Below the pieces are notes generated by a model that did not search any database, was not told the origin of the DNA, and saw only the letters and a program-made list of their open reading frames with translations. Below are positions 25,801 to 35,321 of a stretch of 64,000 nucleotides of DNA, piece by piece (positions within the stretch are counted from its first letter, which is position 1; each line of letters opens with the position of its first letter). The position numbers and the translations under genes are program-made. Source of the DNA: Yamagishiella unicocca (Eukaryota > Chlorophyta > Chlorophyceae > Chlamydomonadales > Volvocaceae); the NCBI GenBank assembly GCA_003116995.1, contig BDSL01000011.1:1178001-1242000 (forward strand), read 5' to 3'.

Positions 25801-28800
25801 GTAGCCCGCCTCGCCCTGTTGTGGGGTAAGGGTTTTAGGGCCGGGGTTTAGCGTTGGGGTTTGGTTTGGGTGGGCGTCGATTTGGGTGAGGGAGGGAGGA
25901 GAGGAGGCCGCGGCGGCAAGCCAGCCAGTAGGTCAGAGGAAGGCGGTGCTCAATCTCCACCCGCCCTCCCGAACTGCGGCCCCAGCCTGTTACCCCACCC
26001 CACCCCTTACTGCGACCGCACTGCAGTGCACAACAGCCAGCACAAGCCAGCTCGCTCCCCGGGTGCTACCCCTGGGCTCACTACCCTCCGTTCCTCGTTC
26101 ACCTCCATCCATCTGACCGTCGCAACGACCACCTCTGTAAGTATGTTGTCTACCTCCCCTGCAACACAGCCCTAATCCCCCTACTTGGTACCCAACGTTT
26201 CCTTCCTATTCGGTTGTGTCGGTATTTTTCAGTGCCGACCCACGGGTCTCCCCCAAACCCCTCCAACCCCCGGCTTTCCTCTCCCCCCACCTGCTTAAAG
26301 TAGTTATCCGCCTCCTGCTGCCCCATATCGAGCCCCGCCAGTCCGTCCTCGACGTTGCTTGAGATGTGCGAGTGCACGACATCCAGAAGCACCAGCAGCC
26401 CGCGCTTGTGCGCCTCGTCCACCAGGGCCTGGGGGCCGCCGGGAGGTGGGAGGGCGGTTCGGGGAAATGGGTTTGCTTTAGGGTGTCCGTGCCCGCGTGT
26501 TTGTGCTCGGCGTTGGAATGGTTGAACACAACTAAGGTACATGAGACGTGACAGTGTACGACATGGCCGGCGAGGGAGAAAGGCCAGGGGCTCCGCCCTG
26601 TGTCGCTCGGCCGCCCTCCCCCGTCCCACCTTGAGCTCCTCTGGGGTTCCGCTGCGGCTGCTGACGGCGTAGGGGTTTGTCACTGCGATGAGCCGAGCGA
26701 TTGAGGGGGCAAGGTTGAGGGCGGTGAAAGCGAGGTTGTTGTTCAGTGTGCGCTTTTGCCCGAGCTGGTTTGCGCTAAACCCTAAGGTCACGCCTCTGCC
26801 CTTCTGCTTCATGTCATGTACGTGAAACCCTAACGTCACGCCTCTACCCTCCTGCTTTGTCATGTACGTGGAACACGCAGCCGGGTAGTTGCTTGCTTGC
26901 GCGATGCCCCGAAATCGGGCCTGGCCCCGCCAAACCCACCCCCACCCCAAACCCACCTCCACCCCAAACCCACCCCACCCCCAGCCAACCGGGATGTCGG
27001 GCCCCGGGTTTTCTCACCTATCTACACCCCCACCCACCCGGCGGGGTGGGGTACAACGGGTTTCCCTCGCAACCCACCCACCCGGCCAAACCCACCTACC
27101 CGGCCAAATCCCTGATCCACTCACCATGGTACCCGAAGGAGCCGTAGTAAGCGTGCTCTTGTACGGCCATCAGCTGGATGGCGTTATAACCCAGAGCCTG
27201 GATCCTGGGAAGCACCTGGCGTGGTTTGGGTTATTGAGATGCGACGGGTTGGCGGGTTTAGTTGGTGGGTGGAAGGGTTTTGCGGAGACGGGTTTCTGCC
27301 GTTAATGGAGACTGCAAAAAAGAACCGGGGACTCAACGTGGGAAGTATAGCTGGCGCGTAGGCTCCAGATACCTGCTCTCGCGCGCATGCTTTTGGACTT
27401 CTTGGAATGACTGCCGTTAGGGGAGAGGGCCAGTGGCGAGCGAGGCCCGGGACTGGACGAGGACGGCATGGAAGCCATCCACGACAACTGACGCGACTCC
27501 AACGTCCTACACACTCCCCACTACCGGCGTTGTGTCCCCGTTGGCCTGCTGTCCCCTTCACCTCCTCCGGACAGGCCGCCCGGGGAATGGAACAATGCGT
27601 GAGGCGCGCACCGCACCGCACTTGGAGCCCCAGGCATGTGACCCCTGGACCACGTACCGCGGCCCCCCTGGACCCCGTACCGTGTCCTTGAACTCCTTGT
27701 ACGACGCCACTTTGCCCTGCTCGCTGCTCATCCCAACGTGGGCCTCGTAAATTCGGAGCGCTGCCGGCCGCGGCGGCCGCTCGTGGAGCCACTTGTGCCG
27801 CTCAGCCGCCGGCGGGTCCCAATAGATACCGTCGTACCTGCGGCGGTTGAGCCAGTGTTCGTCACAGCCGCTCTCGCTCTCGCGCCCCTCCCTCTCCGCC
27901 TCCCCCTCTCCGCCCCTCCCTCTCCGCCTCCCCCTCTCCGCCCCTCCCTCTCCGCCCCTCCCTCTCCGCCTCCCCCTCTCCGCCCCTCCCTCTCCGGCCC
28001 CCCCCGTCCGCCTCCCCCTCTCAGCCTCCCCCTCTCAGCCTCCCGCCTCACTTGGCCCCCATGCGCTGCTCAGCCACCGCCCACTTGATCCAAGCAGGGA
28101 TACGGTCCATCCACCAGCCCTGCGGGTGCTGCAGCCGAACCTTGACCTTGGAGCGGTGCGGGATGGCGGGCTTGCCGTCGACTGTGGGGGCGGGGGCCGG
28201 GGCATAATGCGCGTAAAGGAGCAACGGGGTTGGCGGCACAGGTATTGCAAACCACCCAATCGCTCGACCCGTTCACCTGGCGGACATTCCCTCCCAGCAA
28301 GCCCCGCCCCACACCGCCCACCATCCTGCAGCTTGACGCTCCACACGCCCCACTCGTCCCGGCTCATCCACACTGGCTGCCAGCCGCTGAAGTCGCCGAT
28401 CAGCGCCGCGGATTGCGCAGCGGGAGCCCACTCGCGGTATACGGTGGCGCTGCCCTGAGCAGCAGCAGCAGCAGCAGCAGCAGCACCTAGTCAGGAGCGC
28501 TGGTCGCAGGGCGGTTGGTTCGGGGCCGGGCTGGCTGGCCGTGTGCGCAAGTTGCAGATGACGGCCGAGGCATACTCGTCTCAAACTCGTTTTCCGGTGT
28601 TATTATTGTTTGGGTGGCGGTATTGCCGCCAGGGTGCTGGCGCAGCACGTGTACAGCGCTTCCAGTGGGCAGCGGGCGGCTCCGGAACCACCACCAGGCG
28701 CATTTCTGCCCGACTGCTGAGGGAGGCAGGGACTCCATAGCACCGCCGAGAAGCCGTCCAACACTTCAGACGCTGGACGCTCGATGCGACGAAGCCGACG

Positions 28801-29872
28801 CACCTACAACCACCATCCGGCCCGACATACAACCACCACCCGACCCGACATACAACCACCACCCGGCCCGATTTACAACCACCACCCGGCCCAACATTCA
28901 ACTGCCACCCGGCCCGACATACAACCACCACCCGGCGCGACATACAACCACCACCCGCCCCGACATACAACCACCACCCGGCCGCCCACCTCACGGGTGA
29001 AGCCGAAGTAGTTGTAGCCCTGAGCGAATTGCTCCAGGGAGCCTCCTGCGCGCTCTATATTTGCCAGGGTCGTTGCGTACTGCTTCCAGCTGCGCGGTTC
29101 CGCACAGTTCACGGTTGCAGGGCAGGGTTGGATTTAGGGTTTTAGCGGCAGCGCGAAACACCCTCGGTACAGCACCGGCGGTCAGGTGGCATGAAACCTG
29201 TGGTCGGCTCAGGTCTTGCCAGACGACTGCGCGTGCAAGCCCTCGCCGGTATTGTTTGGGGCACTGGAAGGGCACTGTAAGGTTGCCGTCTCGCGGGCCT
29301 AGAAGGTTCCAGAAGCTGGAGGCAGGCCGGAGATGGGTGCCCTGGATGACACCCAAACCCATATCGATGCACTGGCCGACGGATGCAGGGCGCAGAGGAC
29401 GGCGGGAGGCCGGAATAATTGTGCAGTGAAGCCAGGGCGCCGGATCCGCGCAGACAAGCGGCTTGACGGCCACCCTTGCGACCGAGACGGCGATGATGAT
29501 GCCACTGTTGTGTGGTTGTCCCCCTGTCTAACTTTGGGCGCGTCCCAGTAGTACTGTCCTTACCGGACGCGTCCGTGTGTCGCGCCCAACTCACCGGTAG
29601 CGGAGGTGGTCGACGTGGTTCGCAAGCTGCGGATCGATCGCCACAATTCCCAAGCCTTCTTCCATAGCAGGATTGCTCGTTGCGGACAGCTTTGGGGATG
29701 CGTTACATCGTGCGCTGGCACTAGCTGGATGGATGCCAGTCGGGAACCGGAGGCTGAGCACATTCCCCGCTGGCCGCAAACTGCTTTCAGGAATTAAGTA
29801 TGCCGGCTGCATAGGTGACTGTCGCCGATCAGCGCGTGGACAGGCGCCTGCTGGGCCTCTCGCGAGAAGCAT
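19806..29872 (-). CDS. SBE: Starch/glycogen branching enzyme (GH13)
   Basis: Makes alpha-1,6 branches in glucan by cutting and transferring alpha-1,4 chains (EC 2.4.1.18), expected in the plastid. Twenty minus-strand exons join in phase: 29872..29595, 29089..28990, 28454..28322, 28181..28052, 27837..27681, 27215..27125, 26682..26630, 26428..26291, 25815..25756, 25507..25443, 25126..24973, 24646..24485, 24309..24244, 22575..22459, 22074..22020, 21740..21616, 21237..21145, 20768..20619, 20335..20261, 19979..19806; about 791 residues. After a transit-like N-terminus come the N-domain ([16 protein letters not shown]), the CBM48 fold ([18 protein letters not shown]) and the barrel. GH13 signatures: DVVHSH (about 330-335), [15 protein letters not shown] with nucleophile near Asp404, AEDVSGMP with acid/base near Glu459, YAESHDQ with Asp near 528. 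The C-domain has [12 protein letters not shown] and ends with a 45-residue unconserved tail. Start is the first in-frame ATG; Met at 29812 is an alternative. Confidence 0.96.
20005..20070 (+). repeat. Dispersed repeat A, copy in SBE last intron
   Basis: GAAGACCCGCTTACACGACA, then CACATAGGAAATTGAGGGCA and AAACTAGCTGG. The same blocks recur at 54590..54645 and form part of the 71-bp tandem unit at 58528..58953. Confidence 0.65.
21475..21500 (+). repeat. Dispersed repeat D copy
   Basis: GGGCATCCACGGGTCTTCCT followed by CGAGCC. A near-identical stretch occurs at 63298..63322 and an inverted one at 54478..54510; partial copies (GACCCACGGGTCTCCCC) are near 26236 and 60092. Confidence 0.6.
21501..21602 (+). 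repeat. 18-bp tandem repeat in SBE intron
   Basis: Units of TCTCACAACTCCCTCTCC begin at 21501, 21519, 21537, 21555, 21573 and 21591 (last one partial), in the intron just 3' (by plus coordinates 5') of SBE exon 16. Confidence 0.95.
22275..22330 (+). repeat. Dispersed repeat C, copy 1
   Basis: Begins GTCACCTTCACCGCCCTCGG, continues TTTGTCGGCCGTGGATTCGC and ends GGATTCTCTTAT. Nearly identical copies are at 58293..58346 (same strand) and 60322..60375 (inverted). This copy is in an SBE intron. Confidence 0.85.
22576..24243. other. 1.67-kb SBE intron with possible nested insertion
   Basis: The longest intron of the branching enzyme. Between about 22680 and 23960 the base composition is much more AT-rich and T/G-rich than in flanking introns, as if inserted. 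It contains a 12-bp doublet (GGGTATGCTCCA) near 22910 and a plus-strand open frame beginning at an ATG in good context at 23599 and ending at a possible GTGAGC donor near 23889. A 37-bp-period duplication (ACGTCCTAACGAGA...) is at about 23970..24035. No known transposon protein is visible. Confidence 0.4.
25657..25749 (+). repeat. 31-bp tandem repeat, 3 copies, SBE intron
   Basis: Three exact units starting TGATGGGTCGTGACGCACGT, period 31, immediately beside the donor of SBE exon 9 (exon 25756..25815). Confidence 0.95.
26776..26871 (+). repeat. Direct duplication, about 47 bp, SBE intron
   Basis: Two diverged copies containing AAACCCTAAGGTCACGCCTC and AAACCCTAACGTCACGCCTC, each ending CATGTACGTG, in the intron between exons 6 and 7. 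Confidence 0.7.
27311..27398 (+). repeat. Dispersed repeat B, copy 2
   Basis: ACTGCAAAAAAGAACCGGGG, then AACGTGGGAAGTATAGCTGG, GCGTAGGCTCC and CTCGCGCGCATGC, in the same order and spacing as 7667..7757. Lies in an SBE intron. Confidence 0.7.
27886..28045 (+). repeat. C/T-rich degenerate array, SBE intron
   Basis: About 160 bases of CTCCGCCCCTCCCT / CTCCGCCTCCCCCT alternating units; a pyrimidine-only strand next to the donor of exon 4. Confidence 0.85.
28804..28983 (+). repeat. 23-bp tandem repeat, about 8 copies, SBE intron 2
   Basis: Units close to CCCGACATACAACCACCACC plus CGG, repeated about eight times with a few substitutions, ending directly at the donor of exon 2 (GTGGGC at 28989). 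Confidence 0.93.
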
Positions 29873-31899
29873 GCTGTAAACGCTTTATCTTGGATAAGCT
29901 AAGGTATGAATGCATCAAAGCCACATATTGGGTTTGCAGTTTTAGTTGAGATTTGAAAGGAGCACACCCTTAAACTCGTTGGGTGTGCGTCAAAATGATG
30001 GTTCCGGAGGCCCCCCCCAGCCAGCTGGTGTAAGACACGCAAACATTGCCGCTTAAACAGAAAATCAACCTTCTTCTTCTTCCAATTAGGTGCGCTACAT
30101 AGTCCAAGAACATAGCCCAAGAACCAATATAGAATAAATCTCCTCGGAGATTTCCAACGCAATTTCACAATTTACTTGCTTTATCAACCTGCTTTCCTTA
30201 GGAACGTGCCCTTCCCGAACACGACGTCCCGCGGGTCGAGCAGAGCCAGGCACGGGCAACTGCCGGCCAGGGAAGCATTCAGGTACATTCCTACATTGCT
30301 GATTAAGCAGCACGCAAAGAATGCATCCTTCGCGACAGCATGAAGTTACGCATTTGACACATGCGAATCGGCAGGCGGCAAATAGGTACCGGGGTGACGT
30401 CCTTGAATAGAGCCAATAGGGTTCAGTGACAAGAACGGAAGAGGCGTCAAACATTATAAGCACCCAAGTAAGGACCACATCAAAGGACATGCTGGTTCAA
30501 TCGCCTGATCCATCGCCATGGAAATGCCGTACCAACATCAGCAGCAGAGCCGCACTGTGCTAAATCCTGCCAAACTCAAACTGGTCCATCCGATTACGTG
30601 CCGCAGAGCAGAGGGGAAAGCGGAGGGATTAGTACACATGTGGGTGTCGCGGTCGTTGTGGTTCAGGATTCGTCGTGCAGACAGTACCAGGACAACATGG
30701 ATAGCGGCACTCGTTGACATCGTATGCTGCATAACGCGAGCTCTAGTCAAACAGAACCTTAAAAGGTTCCTTTTCCACCGTATCCACGACAAACCTGCAT
30801 TTCACAGGATTTCCAGTTCCCACTTGGAAAATTGCTGCGTTTCAGAGGGCTTAAAGTTCCCACTCGGGTATACTGTACACGTCCGATGAACACTCCGGCC
30901 CACGCACCCTTAAACACCATAAGGGATGCAGGGCATGAAGGTGACACCTTGTGATGCCGGCCTGTCGCCCGGTGCCACACGCCGGAGGGTACTAACAGTG
31001 CAGGAAAGATAGTTCGACAGGGCCCAGCGATCTTTGCTGTGGAACATTTCGGAGCCATCGTAACCTATCCCACGTGATTTGAGGAATGCTTCTGAACCGT
31101 CTCCATGAATGGGCAATCAAGTTGCCAGTCTTCTGCAAAGACACACACTCTGCTAGAGCCCCGCCGGGGCGATAATAAACAATGCAGGTAGGGAGAGGGT
31201 GAAAATGAATGGGCAAATAAGTTGCCAGGTATCTGCGAGTATCAACAGGGTCTCGGGTTAGACAGCGTGATGCCGAGCGGCGTTCGTACGCTCGCTATAC
31301 CCTACGTGAGGACAGCAAATAGCACAGCCAGAGCTCGATGCCTGCGATCTTATGCTTGCACGAGCTCGTTGCATGGTTCGAGGGTAAAATCGGTAAAACA
31401 ACTTCAACGGAAAGCAGTAGGTACCCTATTTTATCCAATATGTAGAAAAGATACGTGCCTAAGGATGTGATGCGAAGCCAAGAGTGATGATGTGACGGCT
31501 GCCGTCACCCATTGACGAGACTGGGCGGCTTGCCGCCCATCCATATGCCTAAGCGTCGCATAACTTGTACTTTTGGCATAGGTACAACAGGCAGTAATGC
31601 AGGTCACCGGGTCACCGAGGCAATACTAAATGGCGTCACTGAGTCATGCGTACGCGGTTGCAGTGAGTACGTTGAACTATTACATGAAAGAGAATAATAT
31701 ATAGGGGGATATCGATAGATATTGCCCACCTACATTAGCGTGCCACGACCCCACCATTGCCAAATCCCAAATGGCGCTGCCTGTCGCGCTCCGAGACCGG
31801 CGTGTGGCCGGGCCGCCGTCGGACAACGCAATTACTTCATAACTCTTTAAATTTCGCAAAGCGATATTGGAATTAGGCCTGGTTGTCAGCATCGCAAAC
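29873..31899. other. 2-kb divergent spacer (SBE / GPI-type gene)
   Basis: Lies between two divergently transcribed genes, so both promoters should be here. AT-richer than the SBE gene. No convincing exon. A short direct repeat (AATGGGCAATCAAGTTGCCA and AATGGGCAAATAAGTTGCCA) occurs at about 31106 and 31208. Confidence 0.45.
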
Positions 31900-32617
31900 A
31901 TGAGGGCTTTAATTCTTATCGCAGTGCTTGCCGGCGTCGTTAGCAGGGCATCTGCTCAGGTGGCCGATCAAAACTCGTGGAACTTCATGGTTAGGCGGAC
32001 CCAAAACTGTGCCGCTCAGTATGGCGACCTTATCGAGAGCAAATATTTTGCAAACAACGAGACGTGCAAGGTCGAGGTTAAAAAGGCTCTCGAAACGTAT
32101 GAAAAGGCAAATTGTCCCTCAACAGCAGCAAAGGGCTCTATGGTATGGCAGTGCATGAGTGGCTGGAATGGCGCTACCGTCGACCAGGTTGGTATTCGGC
32201 GTGTGCATGGCGTGCGCTTCGAAAGGGTGCCCGCAGGAGTGACCTGGAATTTAATTCACATGCAGGCACGCATTAACGATTGGGCAAGATTCCTCTCCGG
32301 TTGCGAGGTCCTCTACATTGCCCAGGTACGTCCGACGCCACCCACGCTGCACCTCTGACCAACAGCTGACTTTCCATTAATCAACTTAACCCCCTTTCAA
32401 TCACTGGTTGCAGCGTGTAAACAGCGCTGAAAGCGAGGACGGCTTCGTTTGGAAGGACAACTCCTGCTTTGGACGCTTCATTAACATGGGCCAGTTCGTC
32501 AAGTTCTTGGAGGGTACAGACGGCAACGGAGGAGACGGTGGAGCCTCTAGTATTACGCTTACGAGTGTATTCCACGTTCTGTTGGCAGTAATTGCGGCTT
32601 TCCTGCTCCTCCGTTAG
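31900..32617 (+). CDS. Secreted, probably GPI-anchored six-cysteine protein
   Basis: Unrecognised family. Exons 31900..32187, 32266..32325 and 32414..32617 join in phase to 183 residues. The first 20 residues (MRALILIAVLAGVVSRASA|Q) are a textbook signal peptide. The mature part has six cysteines (37, 56, 72, 85, 109, 134), an even number fitting three disulfides, and one N-glycosylation sequon (N53-E-T). A Gly/Asp/Asn-rich hinge (about 150-162) is followed by a hydrophobic C-terminus (SVFHVLLAVIAAFLLLR) with no cytoplasmic tail: the usual layout of a GPI-addition signal, with the attachment site likely in the small-residue hinge. An ordinary single-pass membrane anchor is the alternative. 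Donors GTTGGT and GTACGT; acceptors CATGCAG and GTTGCAG. Likely located at the cell surface or in the periplasm/extracellular matrix; role unknown. Its 3' side faces the MIS12-like gene. Confidence 0.75.
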
Positions 32618-33111
32618 CACGGTGGAAGGCCCGGAACCAGTCCTTGAACACAGGTGGATGAACAGCGGCCCACTTGTTTGGTGCCTTGTTTTGGTTTAGC
32701 GCTATCTGGCGCTATGTATCTACGTACCGGTTCTTGAGACATGGTAGGACAAGAGACAGGGAGTACGCCTCGCGCTCGGGCTATGTTCCTAGATGGGCTC
32801 TATTTAGTAACTTTGGTTGTGACGTTACCCCGGGGTGACGGCGGCTCATATTCAAGAGACCTGGCTGTCAAGTATTCGACTGCATGGATCCTGCTTTTCG
32901 TATGGCAAACAGATGAAAACGACAGGTGACACTGGGGTGCGGCACCCGGCGTTTACAGAAGGTACCCGTTATAAATTCCGTTGCCTGATTTGACATCATA
33001 TCAATACGGTTGGACTTTGGATGTCTAGCTGGCGCGTTCCGTATGGCTTCGCGTTTGCCGTAAGGGCGACCATGGGGTAATCCCGTTGTCTCCGCGGTGT
33101 CGTGATCTTTA
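32618..33111. other. Convergent intergenic region
   Basis: About 0.5 kb between the stop codons of the GPI-type gene (plus) and the MIS12-like gene (minus). Contains a minus-strand TGTAA (32953..32957). No exon seen. Confidence 0.5.
32953..32957 (-). terminator. Candidate poly(A) signal of MIS12-like gene
   Basis: TTACA on the plus strand reads TGTAA on the minus strand, 155 bases after the stop codon, a normal distance for volvocine genes. Confidence 0.4.
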
Positions 33112-34757
33112 TCAGACTCCAAGCACCTCCGCAAAGCTGCCGACCGCGGGCATTGCTATGCAGCTCCAGTCCTGGATGTCTTGAGCCTCCTCTGCAGTGG
33201 AAAGAGCATAGCAACAATTTGTAACCCCAATGAATGACCGAACTGCTACGCAATTCCCAATACAATACCGAATTCTTACCGGGGAGAGTTCGCCGTGTCC
33301 GCTGGCCTGTCATTCGCAGTTGGACAGCCCTCGTCATCATATTTTGCAGGTTGTCGGCTGCCATGGCGATCGCCAGTATGGTTTGCTTGTTGTTCAGTGC
33401 TGTCGCCGCAACGGCCAGGTAATCGGCAGGATCACCTGCATTTATGCACGCCCATATTACACAAGTCATGACTCATGACGCAAATATGCGGGTATGGACA
33501 CGGTTGGCCCTGGCTATCCTTGCCGACGCCGTCCTAGACATGAGACATAGATCAGCGATGCGGAATGGGGGATGGCGATCTGTCGTTGCTCACCGCAGGT
33601 CAAGACTTGCTGGTCCGCGCGTTGCAGCTCCTGCCGCAGGTAGGCGCAGTGCCGATCGACCTGCAGCAACAGGGCAGCGCTGCGACATGTTAGACCCACA
33701 CTCAAGGCCCGCACTCCGATGCTACAGATTTGTTCCACGGAACAGACCTCGGGTGAGAACATGCATGCACCCAGCATTCCCCAGCGTCCGGAAACACAAG
33801 AAGGCAGTGCACCAAGAAAGAATACACCCCGTAGGCACCTTCGAAACCTCCTGCCGCATGTTTCCGATCCTGGTGATTAGCGTCTCCTCACTCTCCATAC
33901 TGCTGCAGCTGTTGCTGCAGCCCCCATCGCCAGGCAGGCTTATAGGGACAACCTGAGTTTGATCCAAAGCGAGGGCATGGGCAGGATACGATGAGTTCGG
34001 GAAAAGGCGTCCTCCTTCGATACGGCGTAGTTGCACGACAGTTCGCGACACAAACCTCGCAGCTGTGACCGCACGTACAAGACAATGATGGTGTAATATC
34101 TACTAAACAGTTACCTGCGGGATGCTGATGCGTATTGGCGGTGGGAACACGCTGGTGGTGCAGACCCGCTCAAAGAGGTCCAAGCTCCCCGCTACCTTCG
34201 TGACCAGGCTGTCGTACAGGCGCTGGGTGCCCTGGGTGTAAGAGTTCAAGGATAAACGGACAGCTTTGTCGGCTTGGCCAGCGCAGCCGTACAAGTGCGG
34301 TCTGTTATGCGAGTTCATGAAGCGGGGCAGCAAAACCCAGGCCCACCCTTGAAGGTTCCCATCGTCTGAGTGTCCTGGCTTTGGCTCCCAGTGAAAGCAC
34401 CCACAGTGAAAGCTTGTGACGCAATACCTCGTTTAAGCGTGTCTGTACGCCCTCGTGTGTTGCGCACGTGGAGCAGTCTGTTGACAAGTCCATACGGCTA
34501 TCCAAGGCAGCCGTTACGCAGCTACATGCAGTCAGCGTTTTCGTAAGTATCAGCATGCGGAAACGATGGAGAAAAGCGAGTCATACCTATAAAAGGCTTC
34601 AATGCCATCGGCGCAGTAGTCAAGGACCTGCGCCAAATGACATATTTAGCACGTTGTGTGTTAAGCGATATATAGCCGTGTAGCGCACCAGGTTGTGTAC
34701 ATCCTCGGCGAACAGCTGCCCGGGCACTGGCTTCTGTGGTTCCATGTCGCTCGCCAT
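33112..34757 (-). CDS. MIS12-like kinetochore protein
   Basis: Nine minus-strand exons join in phase: 34757..34689, 34627..34587, 34521..34428, 34231..34115, 34062..33953, 33902..33839, 33660..33594, 33435..33280, 33191..33112; about 265 residues. The N-terminus PGQLFAEDVHNLVLDYCADG then IEAFY fits the MIS12 pattern (LF-x3-V-x-N-x-V-x-D-x3-DG-x3-F). It is followed by GTQRLYDSLVTKVAGSLDLF, then ERVC and a Pro-rich FPPPIRI turn, matching the MIS12 segment around its 'D..L..FE.Y.L.N.F.+P' region. A heptad-like helix (residues about 147-185, ETLITRIGNMRQE and AYLRQELQRADQQVL) follows, as in MIS12. MIS12 links inner-centromere chromatin to the NDC80 microtubule binder. The exon-6 donor could be at 33848 rather than 33839 (three residues fewer). 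The C-terminal 80 residues are not recognised. Identification is from pattern only; the exon structure is firmer than the name. Confidence 0.6.
33220..33224 (+). terminator. Candidate poly(A) signal of GPI-type gene
   Basis: First TGTAA downstream of the 32617 stop. If used, the transcript would run antisense through the last MIS12-like exon. Confidence 0.25.
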
Positions 34758-35321
34758 ACGGTAACCCGTAAACAAGCAATTTAAGCGGCAATCTGTATTC
34801 TTGATCTTCAGGGTCTGCCGCGGTTATCATAAGCCGACGCAATAAAATGTTTTCAGGAAGCTAACCAAAGATAGTGGGGACAGGGCAGGTAAAATGCATA
34901 TATATTGCAGTTAAAAACGCCGCGTTAACAAGCCTCTGACCTGCGCTGCGGTCAGCTGACCTAGCAATATGAAAAGTACGATTGGATTCTCCCGCAGGGC
35001 ACCGACCTGCAGCCGCAACAGCGAAGGATATTCAGCATCTGAATATATCCTTCTTTCCAACCAAAAAGTCCCCATTCTTCTGTAAAGCGGCTTGTCAGGA
35101 ACTGACGAACGGCGTCTTGGCAACGATCATTTAACTTGTTGTAATTGGGATGATTGCGATATGGGACTGTGATGTAGAAATGTATCAGACGCCTTTGCAT
35201 CCTACATAAGGGCGCTCAGGGCTCGGCCATCGATTTGACTCTGTTCAGCTGGCGCAATAGTGTTGTGTAAAGCAGTGCTGGTAGCGTCCGGCGTGCGAAG
35301 TCCCTACGCCGGACACCTCCC
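34758..35321. other. Divergent promoter region (MIS12-like / USP)
   Basis: 564 bases between the start codons of two divergently transcribed genes; presumably a shared or back-to-back promoter. AT-rich in the middle. Minus-strand open frames here are short and unrecognised. Confidence 0.5.
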
